A stretch of DNA of 50,358 nucleotides from an uncultured Verrucomicrobiota bacterium (GTDB lineage Bacteria; Verrucomicrobiota; Kiritimatiellia; CAIVKH01). Numbering within the stretch: the first letter of the stretch is position 1; the number at the start of each line of letters is the position of its first letter. The notes below the pieces were generated by a model. It saw nothing but the letters and a program-made list of their open reading frames with translations, was not told the DNA's origin and did not search any database. The position numbers and the translations under genes were made by a program. Location of the stretch: NCBI GenBank assembly GCA_937873455.1, contig CALMYG010000057.1, forward strand, positions 1 through 50,358, written 5' to 3'. Of this stretch, positions 1 through 7,916 are shown one piece after another.

Positions 1-16
1 TGATTCGGCTGTGGTG

Positions 17-45
17 TTGACGCATCGCCGCATCGGGTTTAGAGT
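17..45 (+). promoter_or_regulatory. sigma70-type promoter of the leu leader
   Basis: A TTGACG -35 box (17-22) is followed after exactly 17 bases by TAGAGT (40-45), which matches four of six positions of the -10 consensus. Transcription would start near base 52, just ahead of the Leu-rich leader reading frame and the attenuator. No other equally good promoter lies between here and leuA. The call rests on box match and spacing only. Confidence 0.55.
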
Positions 46-69
46 ATATGCATGATAAATCGTGAATCC

Positions 70-159
70 ATGTTTGGTCGCGGCCGGATGGCGGGGATAC
101 TCCTCCTCGCCCTTCTACGCACGTCTGCCCGCGCCGCGGAGGGGATGTCGGACGCTTAA
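70..159 (+). CDS. leuL: leu operon leader peptide (attenuation)
   Basis: This short frame carries three consecutive CTC leucine codons (100-108), one Ala codon, then CTT and CTA leucine codons (112-117), and ends with TAA at 157-159. CTT and CTA look like uncommon leucine codons next to the CTC/CTG-rich genes of the window, as expected of control codons. Three in-frame ATGs are possible starts: 52, 70 and 88. The first would be essentially leaderless from the predicted transcript start. None has a strong ribosome binding site, so the start at 70 is a compromise. Its position directly before a terminator hairpin and leuA matches the leader peptides of classical leu operons (family knowledge). 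The role as a leucine sensor is inferred but well supported by the pairing pattern that follows it. Confidence 0.72.
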   Translation: MFGRGRMAGILLLALLRTSARAAEGMSDA

Positions 160-216
160 ACCGGTCCGGCCAGTAACGATCCCAAAACCCACCCGCGGCA
201 TCCGGGTGGGTTTTTT
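134..216 (+). terminator. leu attenuator: antiterminator and intrinsic terminator
   Basis: The terminator is a 12-bp stem, 184-195 pairing with 203-214, with a 7-base loop, running into a T6 tract at 211-216. An alternative antiterminator is visible: CCGCGG at 134-139 plus GGGG at 141-144 can pair with CCGCGG at 193-198, C192 and CCC at 188-190, which would destroy the terminator. A third pairing joins CTCCTC (103-108), which lies within the leucine codons, to GAGGGG (139-144). A ribosome stalled at the Leu codons would mask the 103-108 arm and favour antitermination. One that reaches the stop codon at 157 would cover 134-144 and allow termination. The pairings are read directly; the mechanism is inferred by analogy with enterobacterial leu and trp leaders. 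Confidence 0.75.
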
Positions 217-256
217 GTTGCCAGAACATCGTGAAACGACTTAGAGGAAAAGATAC

Positions 257-1831
257 ATGAACAACCAAAACGAGAACGACCGGGTCCTGATCTTCGACAC
301 CACGCTGCGCGACGGCGAGCAATGTCCGGGCGCGACCATGAACCTCCATGAAAAACTGGAAGTAGCCAAGCAACTGGCCCGGCTTCAGGTCGACATCATT
401 GAGGCCGGCTTCCCCATCGCCTCCCCCGGCGACTACGAAGCGGTGCGCCGCATCGCCGAGTCGGTTTCCGGACCGACCATCTGTGGCCTGGCCCGTATCA
501 AGGAAAAGGACATCGCCCGTGCCGGCGACGCCTTGGCGCCGGCCGCCCGTCGTCGCATCCATACGTTCAGCTCGGGCAGCGACATTCATCTGGAAAGCAT
601 CCTGCGCATGTCGCGCGAGGAAAATATCACGCGCTCCGTCGCCGCGGTTCAATTCGCCCGTACGTTTACCGATGACATCGAGTACTCCGCCCAGGACACA
701 ACCCGGTCGGATCGCGATTACCTGGTCGACCTGTATACCGCAGTCGCCGAAGCCGGCGCCACCACACTGAATATTCCCGACACGGTCGGCTATGCCACCC
801 CCGAGGAATACGGCGAACTGATCGCTTACCTGGCCGCACGGATCACGATTCCCGGCGTGGTGTTTTCAGTCCATTGCCACAACGATCTGGGGCTGGCCGT
901 GGCCAATTCGCTCGCCGCGGTTCGCAACGGCGCCCGTCAGATTGAATGCACCATCAACGGCATCGGCGAACGCGCGGGTAACGCCTCGCTGGAAGAAGTG
1001 GTCATGGCGATCAAGACGCGGTCCGATGCGATGAAGGCGTGGACCGGCATCAACACCCGGGAAATCATGAAGTCTTCCCGGATGGTCAGCCGCATGACCG
1101 GCTTGGTCGTGCAACGCAACAAAGCCATTGTCGGCGCCAACGCGTTCGCCCACGAATCCGGCATCCACCAGGACGGCATGCTGAAGAACCGGATGACCTA
1201 CGAGATCATGAAACCGGAGGACGTGGGCGTGGCCGGAACCGATCTCGTACTGGGCAAGCATTCCGGACGTCATGCGTTGGGTGTGCACCTGGAAAAAATG
1301 GGGTTCAAGCTGTCCGACCAGGAGTTGGATCCGGTCTACGAACAGTTCAAGATCCTGTGCGACAAGAAAAAAGTCATCTACGATGACGATCTGATCGCGA
1401 TCATGCAGGACCAGTCGCAGGAAGGCCCGCAGGTGTATCTTCTCGACTACCTCCATGTCGCCACCGGATCCGGCACCCTGCCCACCGCCACCGTGCGCCT
1501 GAAAAAAGACGATCAGATTTACGAGGACGCGGCCATCGGCGACGGCCCGGTTGACGCCTCATGCAAAGTGATCGACCGCATTACCGGAATCAACGGGGAG
1601 CTGGAAGACTTTTCCCTGCAAGCCGTCACCGCCGGGGAAGACGCCCTGGGCGAGGTCAGCATGCGGGTGCGCTACGGCGACGTCGTGATTTCCGCCAAGG
1701 GCTCCAGCACCGATATCGTCGAAGCCAGCGCCAAGGCCTATCTCAACTGCCTCAACCGCTACCTGTTCACCATGGCGATCAACCGGCCGGCGCCGACCAA
1801 CGGAGACGCACCGGACGGACAACAGCCGTAA
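257..1831 (+). CDS. leuA: 2-isopropylmalate synthase
   Basis: LeuA condenses 2-oxoisovalerate with acetyl-CoA to give 2-isopropylmalate, the first committed step of leucine synthesis, in the cytoplasm. The 524-residue product has the usual length of bacterial LeuA. The N-terminal TIM-barrel motif FDTTLRDGEQCPGA supplies the metal and substrate site. The HCHNDLGLAVANS metal-ligand segment and the NGIGERAGNASLEEV motif follow, and the C-terminal LeuA dimer domain that binds leucine for feedback inhibition covers about residues 390-510. A purine-rich GAGG at 244-247 lies ahead of the ATG. Homocitrate and citramalate synthases are relatives, but the leucine-codon leader upstream and the full regulatory domain favour LeuA. 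No other leu genes follow; the next gene is convergent. Confidence 0.95.
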   Translation: MNNQNENDRVLIFDTTLRDGEQCPGATMNLHEKLEVAKQLARLQVDIIEAGFPIASPGDYEAVRRIAESVSGPTICGLARIKEKDIARAGDALAPAARRRIHTFSSGSDIHLESILRMSREENITRSVAAVQFARTFTDDIEYSAQDTTRSDRDYLVDLYTAVAEAGATTLNIPDTVGYATPEEYGELIAYLAARITIPGVVFSVHCHNDLGLAVANSLAAVRNGARQIECTINGIGERAGNASLEEVVMAIKTRSDAMKAWTGINTREIMKSSRMVSRMTGLVVQRNKAIVGANAFAHESGIHQDGMLKNRMTYEIMKPEDVGVAGTDLVLGKHSGRHALGVHLEKMGFKLSDQELDPVYEQFKILCDKKKVIYDDDLIAIMQDQSQEGPQVYLLDYLHVATGSGTLPTATVRLKKDDQIYEDAAIGDGPVDASCKVIDRITGINGELEDFSLQAVTAGEDALGEVSMRVRYGDVVISAKGSSTDIVEASAKAYLNCLNRYLFTMAINRPAPTNGDAPDGQQP

Positions 1832-1836
1832 ACGTC

Positions 1837-1856
1837 CTCGCGCGTTACCGCGCGAG
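1837..1856. terminator. GC hairpin between convergent genes
   Basis: CTCGCGCG (1837-1844) and CGCGCGAG (1849-1856) form a perfect 8-bp stem with a TTAC loop. It lies just after the leuA stop codon and overlaps the stop codon of the convergent pseudopilin gene. It has no T-tract on either side, so it is at best a pause or 3'-end stabilising hairpin serving both transcripts. Confidence 0.45.
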
Positions 1857-2519
1857 CGCCCCACCCGCGCCGGCCCGCACGATGCGGGACGTTACGGTAA
1901 GTCCGGCCGGAATGACGATGAACGCCTCGTGGACGGCTTGGGTGGGATGATCGCCCCACAACCTTACCCGCGCGGCGAGCGGCGTTGTTTTGCTGTCGGC
2001 GGTCCAATTGGTTTGCCAGCTTGAACCGTCATGCAAATGCACGGTCAGCCGCGGCCACGTCGCGCCGGGCCAATTGGTGCGTGGTGAACCGGCATCCGGC
2101 CCGAGCAAGGGCTCGACCACCGTAACCAACCGGCGCTGGTCGCCCTCCGCGACGAACGCATAACGCACCCGCTCCAACCGGTTGGTCCGCATCGGCTCGC
2201 CGTGAGGCCTCCGCTCCCAGCGGACGAACGACAACTGCACCAGGTTGGTTGCCGTATTTTCAAGGGCGATCCCGGCATCGGCATCGCCGGGCGGATGAAA
2301 TAACCCCTGGAGATCGTCGCGAAGCAGCCGCAACGTGTGTTCGGCGAGATCCCGCTCGGCCAGGCGGGCGGATTGGACGGAGGTTTCACGGGTAAGCGCT
2401 TGATGCGCCATGACGACCACCACGATCACCAGCGCGCCGATACCAAGCGCAACCAGCAGCTCCACCAGCGTCGCCCCGGAACGCGCTCCCCGCTGGTTGG
2501 GCAGTGGCATTGATTTCAA
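1845..2519 (-). CDS. GspJ-like prepilin/pseudopilin
   Basis: The 224-aa product starts with a short basic leader ending RSG, followed by ATLVELLVALGIG and a long hydrophobic stretch. This is the type IV prepilin processing site with the invariant Glu five residues after the cleavage point. The rest resembles type II secretion minor pseudopilin J: an Arg-rich strand leading into a ValGluPro-type turn (LVTVVEPLLG, about residues 135-145) and a C-terminal beta region. Minor pseudopilins cap the T2SS pseudopilus in the inner membrane and periplasm (family knowledge). It lies 13 bases after the FHA-domain gene and is probably cotranscribed with it. No other T2SS or pilus genes are in the window, so the assembly it serves is unknown. 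A generic type IV minor pilin is the alternative. Confidence 0.72.
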   Translation of the reverse strand: MKSMPLPNQRGARSGATLVELLVALGIGALVIVVVVMAHQALTRETSVQSARLAERDLAEHTLRLLRDDLQGLFHPPGDADAGIALENTATNLVQLSFVRWERRPHGEPMRTNRLERVRYAFVAEGDQRRLVTVVEPLLGPDAGSPRTNWPGATWPRLTVHLHDGSSWQTNWTADSKTTPLAARVRLWGDHPTQAVHEAFIVIPAGLTVTSRIVRAGAGGALAR

Positions 2520-2532
2520 CGCAGCGCGACCA

Positions 2533-3036
2533 TCAGGTGCGGGTGAACAACTCGTACAACAAGTACCCCACTGCCGCCAGGGTCAGCAGGCCGATCACGG
2601 TGATCAAGGTCACCCAAAGACCCTGGTTTTCCCGGCGCCGGGCGCCGAACGGCGAAATGGAATTAAACGACTGCGGTTTGACTGCCGGACCGGCGGCCTC
2701 CACAATTTCCGTCTTGTTGTAGATCGCTTCGGCTTCGGAAAGCGGAATGTCTTCGGAGTTAAACAAAAACTCCACCGAGCCGACCTGAACCAGGTCCTTG
2801 GGCTTCAGTACCGCCTCGGTGATTTCTTTTGAATTCACCCGGGTACCGTTGGTGGAGCCGAAATCACGGAGTACGTAGTGATCACCTTCCGGCTTGATCG
2901 CGCAATGTTTGCCGGAAACGGTCGGGTTGTTGATGCTAATGTTGTTTTCCGCGCTGCGTCCGATGGTCAAACCCACATCCGAAATTTCGTGGGTCTGGCC
3001 CTTGACGTCAGCCGACATACCAATAAGAACGGCCAT
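2533..3036 (-). CDS. FHA-domain protein with C-terminal membrane anchor
   Basis: The 167-aa product has one forkhead-associated domain at about residues 22-92, with the conserved elements TIGRSAENNISI, the Ser-Gly-Lys-His of the phosphothreonine pocket, and DFGSTNGTRVN. A linker of about 45 residues leads to a single transmembrane helix near residues 141-163 and a short cytoplasmic or periplasmic tail. FHA domains bind phosphothreonine peptides, usually those made by Ser/Thr kinases; no such kinase is encoded in the window. A purine-rich ribosome site (GGGAGAG) precedes the ATG. The gene has its own promoter candidate and is followed 13 bases later by the pseudopilin gene, which hints that this adaptor works with an envelope secretion or pilus machine. 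That link is inference from gene order only. Confidence 0.85.
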   Translation of the reverse strand: MAVLIGMSADVKGQTHEISDVGLTIGRSAENNISINNPTVSGKHCAIKPEGDHYVLRDFGSTNGTRVNSKEITEAVLKPKDLVQVGSVEFLFNSEDIPLSEAEAIYNKTEIVEAAGPAVKPQSFNSISPFGARRRENQGLWVTLITVIGLLTLAAVGYLLYELFTRT

Positions 3037-3059
3037 GATGCTCTCCCATGTATGACCAA

Positions 3060-3088
3060 ACTATGTCACGAGCGGGCCGGGGCGTCAA
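3060..3088 (-). promoter_or_regulatory. sigma70-type promoter of the FHA/pseudopilin pair
   Basis: On the minus strand TTGACG (3083-3088) and CATAGT (3060-3065) are separated by exactly 17 bases. The predicted start lies close to the FHA gene start at 3036. The remaining bases of the 108-base gap up to the kinase gene hold no further clear signal. Confidence 0.45.
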
Positions 3089-3144
3089 TGTTCAGAATTG
3101 CGGCGTGGGCGTTCCGGTCCATCAACCGCCGCGGAAAATGCGGG

Positions 3145-4110
3145 TCAACCATTCGGCTTCGGAATGCGGATGACAAACAACGCTCCGCCCAGATCAGACC
3201 GGTCCACGGTAACGGCGCCCTCGCATGAATTCGCAAACGCCCGCACGGCCAGAAGCCCGAGGCCGGTGCCATCCGGCTTGGTCGTGTAGCACGGTGTAAA
3301 TATGCTCTCATAATCGTCGGGCGAGACGCCAGGACCGGAATCGTGAACCTCCAGCACAACGCAATCCTGCTCGTCGCGAAGCCGTACGTTTACGACTCCG
3401 CCGGGTCCCGCCGCTTGTCCCGCATTGATCAACAGGTTAAGAATCGCTTCCTCAAGAAGCGCGACATTTACCACCACCGGCACGGAAGGGGCATGGGTAA
3501 TCGACACCTCACAATTCCGCAGGTCGGGATGCTTGCGCACAATCGCGACCAGTCGGTCCACGGCTTCCGCGATGTTGGTTTCAACCACCGTATCCGGTAT
3601 GACCTGCCGGGCCGTCGACGCAACGCGCTTGGCCAAATGCGACAAATTGGCGATGCTCTTTTCCAATCCGTCCTGCATGGCCGACACATAGCCGGGATCG
3701 CGCTGGTTTTCCTTGAGGCCATCCAAAAGCCCGTTCAACGACATCAACAAATTGTTGAGATCATGGGCAAGGGTGGCGGCGCACATGCCGGCTACCGACT
3801 TGCGCTCACTGAGCAGAAGCGCTTGTTCCTGAACGATAATGGTTTCTTCCTGGTGCTTGATTTTTCGCCATCGCGCAAACGTTACCATAAAAAAAAGCAG
3901 GCCGGTCACGACGACAAACCCCAAACCCTTGGCGATCTCAATAGCAAGCAGTTGTTCGGTGCTGGCCGCGGAGGCGGCGGCCCATCGCCCCGAAAGGAAT
4001 ATGTAGAAACTGCATAGCACCATGTAGAGGAGAGATGAATACGCCGCGCGCTTCGCGGGACTTCCCACCGCCGGTTTAGCGGCTTTCAAAAACCGGTGCA
4101 TAGCGGTCAT
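3145..4110 (-). CDS. orphan sensor histidine kinase (NtrB-like core)
   Basis: The start at 4110 is chosen because AAGGAG lies 8 bases upstream of it; a longer in-frame start at 4167 has no such site. The 321-aa product has two transmembrane helices (about residues 24-41 and 60-78) with almost no sensor domain between them, so the input is probably the membrane, a partner or the cytoplasm. A dimerisation helix carries the phospho-accepting His116 in the sequence TLAHDLNNLL. The ATPase domain shows an N-box (ILNLLINAGQAA), DSGPGV and GTGLGLLAV. The HDLNN form is typical of NtrB-like kinases. No response regulator gene lies next to it, so its partner is elsewhere or is the regulator at 7232, which already has its own kinase. 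Confidence 0.88.
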   Translation of the reverse strand: MTAMHRFLKAAKPAVGSPAKRAAYSSLLYMVLCSFYIFLSGRWAAASAASTEQLLAIEIAKGLGFVVVTGLLFFMVTFARWRKIKHQEETIIVQEQALLLSERKSVAGMCAATLAHDLNNLLMSLNGLLDGLKENQRDPGYVSAMQDGLEKSIANLSHLAKRVASTARQVIPDTVVETNIAEAVDRLVAIVRKHPDLRNCEVSITHAPSVPVVVNVALLEEAILNLLINAGQAAGPGGVVNVRLRDEQDCVVLEVHDSGPGVSPDDYESIFTPCYTTKPDGTGLGLLAVRAFANSCEGAVTVDRSDLGGALFVIRIPKPNG

Positions 4111-4257
4111 GACGCAATCTCCTTTTTCAACGAAAGGTCCTCCCTGTACATTCTTCGTACGCCGCATCTCAATGGTCGTATGCGACGGATAAAGTGTCCC
4201 CTAAAAACGGGCGGCGTGGCAACCATCAAAATTATGCATGACGGGAAACGTATATCA

Positions 4258-5352
4258 TTACTGATCCCGCCAGATCATCCATGCCCCGATACCGGCAAGC
4301 ACGCCCCCCAGATGCGCCAGCGCGGAAACCTCGCTTTGCCCCTCACGTTGGAGATAAACGCCAAAAAATTGGATCGCCATCCAAAGCACGAACGCCGTGC
4401 GGGCGGATACCTGTAACCATTCCCCGCGAAAATAATACCGCACAAACAACCCGATGCGGGCGTGGGGGTGCAGCAGCGAATAGAAACAAATGATGCCCGA
4501 GATGGCGCCGCTCGCGCCGATAAGGGGCGTCAGGGAGGAGGGCGCAACCGCGGCATGCGCCGCACAGCCCAGCATACCAGCGACCGCCAGCAACATCGCG
4601 GCCCGGGCATGACCAAGGAAGTCCTCCACATCATCACCAAAAACCAGAAGGAAATAAAGGTTGGGAAGCAAATGCCACCATCCGGCATGCAGAAACAAGG
4701 AGGACAACGGCGTCATACCACCCCAACGCCAAGCCTCACCCGGCACAAATCCCCAGCGTGACGCGGCCGAGCCGATATCCGCTCCAACAAGGAAAAAAAT
4801 CAACAGACAAACCCCCGCAAATCCCCAGGTCACCAGGGGCAGGCGGGCCAGCGAAGGCGTGCGCATTTCCACGGGCAACGAAAACAATGCGGGAATCCAT
4901 TTCCACCAGGCATCGGGGGGGCCGCCCCGCATACCATCCTCAAACTCGGCTTCGCGCCGTATTTGTTCCATTTTATAAAAGGCCCAGCGCGCGCGGGCTT
5001 CTTCCGACAACACCGGCGCCTCGGACGGAGGCGGCGAAATCGCCGGCATGGCATCCCACTCCCCGCCATCAAACCACATCATGTGGCAGCGCACGCAGAC
5101 ATCGACCGGCGGCGCCTCACCCGGACTCGTGACTTCACTCATGGCGCCGGCGCACACCGGACAGGGGCGAGACGGGCGCCCCCCTTCATCGCGAGCCGAC
5201 CGCCACAAGCCGTTCACGGCATTGCGGTCGATCGCCTTGCGCAACACGCCCAGCCCGACCATGCGGCCGTGGCAATCCGGACAACCAAAATAGATTCCGG
5301 CCCGATTTTGCCGTCGCTCCAACACGCTGAAACAAGTGGCGCATACATACAT
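4258..5352 (-). CDS. rhomboid-family intramembrane protease with N-terminal zinc ribbons
   Basis: The first roughly 100 residues hold two or three zinc-ribbon knuckles: CATC with CPDC, then CPVC with CVRC. A charged linker leads to a C-terminal membrane domain of six to seven helices. The rhomboid signatures are present: the HLLPN(L)YFLLVFG loop, the catalytic serine in GASGAISG, and the catalytic histidine in the last core helix (SALAHLGGVLAG). Rhomboids cut transmembrane segments of substrate proteins inside the membrane. Zinc-ribbon fusions occur in some bacterial rhomboids; here the ribbon may recruit substrate (inference). The ATG has no ribosome site close by. The gene is divergent from the CHASE kinase gene, with 130 bases between them. 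All catalytic residues appear intact. Confidence 0.9.
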   Translation of the reverse strand: MYVCATCFSVLERRQNRAGIYFGCPDCHGRMVGLGVLRKAIDRNAVNGLWRSARDEGGRPSRPCPVCAGAMSEVTSPGEAPPVDVCVRCHMMWFDGGEWDAMPAISPPPSEAPVLSEEARARWAFYKMEQIRREAEFEDGMRGGPPDAWWKWIPALFSLPVEMRTPSLARLPLVTWGFAGVCLLIFFLVGADIGSAASRWGFVPGEAWRWGGMTPLSSLFLHAGWWHLLPNLYFLLVFGDDVEDFLGHARAAMLLAVAGMLGCAAHAAVAPSSLTPLIGASGAISGIICFYSLLHPHARIGLFVRYYFRGEWLQVSARTAFVLWMAIQFFGVYLQREGQSEVSALAHLGGVLAGIGAWMIWRDQ

Positions 5353-5482
5353 GGTCCATTAGCGTAAACGGATTCGCTCCGGAGGCAAGTCTTCACGGGC
5401 GGACTTGTGCATGGTTGTTGTACGCCCGGTCTTAAATGTTGAACGTTGCCGGCGCGGCCCGCGTTAGGCTATCGTAGCGCCC

Positions 5483-7177
5483 ATGTCAGCAACGCCATCC
5501 AGTCGTGGAACCACCCGTTTTGCCCGCCTTCTCGCCCTGGCGGTGCTGGTCGGCGGCATGGCGGCCACCCTGTTCGTTGCCCGGATCGGCCGGGAGCGCC
5601 ACGCCCAGGAAGTGCGCCGGGTATTCGCCGCCGAGGCGGAATCCATGCGCAATTCGGTTTCCCGGCAACTTGACTTGTTTTTCGATGTCCTGGCTTCCAT
5701 CGGCCAGTTGCACGAATTGTCGGACCGGATCAGCGTGGAGGATTTCGAGGAATTCACCGGAAAAGGCATGCAGTTTCAGCGCCGCATTCTTTCGGCTTAC
5801 GGTTTTGTCCAGCGAATGCCCCGGGATATCCGGCTCGCCGCCGAGGCGGGCGGCGAAATAACCGTGACGGAACCGAACGCCGAAGGCGCTTTTATCCCGG
5901 CCGGAGACCGGCCCGAATATTTCCCCCTCGTCTACCAGAATCCACCGGACGCCCTGGCCTTTCCGCTTCACGTAGACCTTGCCATGTTGCCCGGGGTTCC
6001 CGAAGCGATTTTACGCATGCACGACCGGCGCGGACCGGTGGTCGCCCGCGCGCTGCGGCTCCAGCGGTTTGACGGCTCGCTCGGTTATTTCGTTTTCTCC
6101 CCGCTCTACCAGCGGACGCCGGACGCGGACGCGTTCTTATCCGGATTCACTCTTGCCATCCTCTGGCCGCAACTCATCCTCGAACGCGCCCTGGCCGACG
6201 TCGCCACCCGCGACATCTTGATTTTATTTTACGACCCTGAACTGCATCCGGAGGCCGGCGCATCTTCCGCATCGGGGGACGACGGAGCGGTGAGCGAAGA
6301 TATCGTCGTAGCCGACCGCGTGTGGCGGTTCACCGCCACGCCATCCCCGGAATACCTCGCGGCGCGCCAATCCATCCTGCCCGGCGTCATCATGGTTTCA
6401 GGCGGGGCGATCACCCTCCTGCTCGCCGCGACCATCGCCCTGCTGGCCGGGCGCACCCGGCTTATCGAAGAAACCGTAACCGCACGAACCCGCGAACTGA
6501 AGGAAGCCAACCAGCGACTATCCGAGGCCATGCAAGAACGCATGCGCCTCGAGGCGGAAATTCTCGAAATCAGCGAACGGGAAAAACAACAGGTCGGCCA
6601 GGACCTCCACGATTCGCTCGGCCAGAAATTGACCGGCGCGGTTTTCCTGACCCGGGCGCTTTCCAAACAACTGGCCGGAGAACACGAAGACACCCGGGCC
6701 CAAGCCGACCGCATCAACGAAATTCTCAAGGAGTCAGTCGCCCAGGTCCGGCGGATGGCTCGGGGCTTGTCGCCGGTGGAGCTCGGCCACGAAGGCTTGA
6801 GCGGCGCCTTGCAACGGCTTGCCGATGAAACCTCATCCGTGTACGGCATCACCTGCCTGTTGCACCACGACGAAGCGGCCCCCTCGCCCGCCGCCGGGGC
6901 GGCGCATCATCTCTACGCCATTGCGCTGGAAGCGGTCACCAATGCCATTCGCCACGGCCAGGCCACCGAGATTGTAATCGAGTTGGGCCAGACCGACGGC
7001 CAGGGGCGGTTGGAGATCGAAGATAACGGACACGGCTTCGATCCGGCCGCCGCACCGCGCGGCGGCATGGGACTGCGCATCATGCAATACCGAGGCACGA
7101 TGATCGGCGGACTCGTGGAAATCGCCCGGCGCCCGGGCGGCGGCATGAACGTTATCTGCCGGTTCCCGCCGCACTGA
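5483..7177 (+). CDS. CHASE-domain sensor histidine kinase (NarX/HisKA_3 type)
   Basis: The 564-aa inner-membrane kinase has a transmembrane helix at about residues 14-34, then a periplasmic CHASE domain (about 45-280) that in this family binds small ligands. A second helix lies at about 297-317 and is followed by a coiled coil. The HisKA_3 phosphoacceptor His376 lies in GQDLHDSLGQ. The ATPase domain has an N-box (EAVTNAIRHG), DNGHGF and GMGLRIMQYR. The kinase core is of the NarX/DegS class, which pairs with NarL-type regulators, and such a regulator gene follows 54 bases later. The ATG has no evident ribosome binding site, and a weak promoter (TTGCCG, 18 bases, TATCGT) lies so close that the mRNA may be nearly leaderless. 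Confidence 0.93.
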   Translation: MSATPSSRGTTRFARLLALAVLVGGMAATLFVARIGRERHAQEVRRVFAAEAESMRNSVSRQLDLFFDVLASIGQLHELSDRISVEDFEEFTGKGMQFQRRILSAYGFVQRMPRDIRLAAEAGGEITVTEPNAEGAFIPAGDRPEYFPLVYQNPPDALAFPLHVDLAMLPGVPEAILRMHDRRGPVVARALRLQRFDGSLGYFVFSPLYQRTPDADAFLSGFTLAILWPQLILERALADVATRDILILFYDPELHPEAGASSASGDDGAVSEDIVVADRVWRFTATPSPEYLAARQSILPGVIMVSGGAITLLLAATIALLAGRTRLIEETVTARTRELKEANQRLSEAMQERMRLEAEILEISEREKQQVGQDLHDSLGQKLTGAVFLTRALSKQLAGEHEDTRAQADRINEILKESVAQVRRMARGLSPVELGHEGLSGALQRLADETSSVYGITCLLHHDEAAPSPAAGAAHHLYAIALEAVTNAIRHGQATEIVIELGQTDGQGRLEIEDNGHGFDPAAAPRGGMGLRIMQYRGTMIGGLVEIARRPGGGMNVICRFPPH

Positions 7178-7231
7178 CGAACCGGCAATAACTCATTGCC
7201 GCGCCGCGGGGATCGCGGCATACTTCCGCCC

Positions 7232-7897
7232 ATGACGCCCGTCACCGCCACACATCGGATTCTCGTGGTGGACGATCATTCGATCGTCCGCCATGGACTC
7301 ACCCTGCTGCTGCGCAAGGAATCCGACCTGACCGTCTGCGGCGAGGCCGGCTCCTACGAAGAGGCCCGCCAACTCGCCGGTGAACTGAACCCGGATATCA
7401 TGCTGGTCGACATCACCCTCAAGGACCGCAACGGACTCGACTTGATTCGGGAAATCCATCAGGCCCATCCCGCCATTCGCTGCCTCGTGCTTTCCATGCA
7501 CGATGAAGCGGAGTACGCGGACCGCGCCCTCCGATCCGGCGCCCGCGGGTATGTCATGAAGGAGGACGCCGACGATGTCATCGTGCAGGCCATTCGGCAT
7601 GTATTGGCCGGCGAACTGTACGTCAGCCCGGCCATGTCCAACCGCCTGATCCGGCAATTGTCCTCCGACTCCCAAGACCGTGCGGCCGGCGACGGCATCG
7701 CCTCGCTGACCGAGCGGGAACGCGATGTTTTCGAGTGCCTCGGCGAAGGCTTGTCGACCCGGAAGATCGCCGAGAAATACAACCTTAGCGAGCGGACGGT
7801 TGAAGTCCACCGCGCCAACATCAAGAAGAAACTCCGTTGCGATGACGCCGCGCAGGTACTGCGGGAGGCCGTCCGTTGGGTCGAAGCGCGGAAATAA
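7232..7897 (+). CDS. NarL/FixJ-family response regulator
   Basis: The ATG at 7232 fits the family start, since the receiver domain begins almost at once (HRILVVDDHS). An upstream in-frame TTG at 7196 would add a non-homologous extension. The 221-aa product has a receiver domain with the acidic pair Asp14/Asp15, the phosphoacceptor Asp60 in IMLVDITLKD and a conserved Lys in GYVMKED. It ends in a LuxR-type helix-turn-helix (LTERERDVFECL, then STRKIAEKYNLSERTVEVHR). It is very probably phosphorylated by the adjacent CHASE kinase and binds DNA as a dimer. plsY starts 19 bases after its stop codon, so the two-component genes and the phospholipid genes may share a transcript. Confidence 0.94.
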   Translation: MTPVTATHRILVVDDHSIVRHGLTLLLRKESDLTVCGEAGSYEEARQLAGELNPDIMLVDITLKDRNGLDLIREIHQAHPAIRCLVLSMHDEAEYADRALRSGARGYVMKEDADDVIVQAIRHVLAGELYVSPAMSNRLIRQLSSDSQDRAAGDGIASLTERERDVFECLGEGLSTRKIAEKYNLSERTVEVHRANIKKKLRCDDAAQVLREAVRWVEARK

Positions 7898-7916
7898 ACA
7901 GGATGACGACCGGAAC

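Noticed and set aside
62..244. 60-codon frame ahead of leuA
   Set aside because: It runs through the attenuator terminator and has no homology or ribosome site. The overlapping Leu-rich frame explains the region better.
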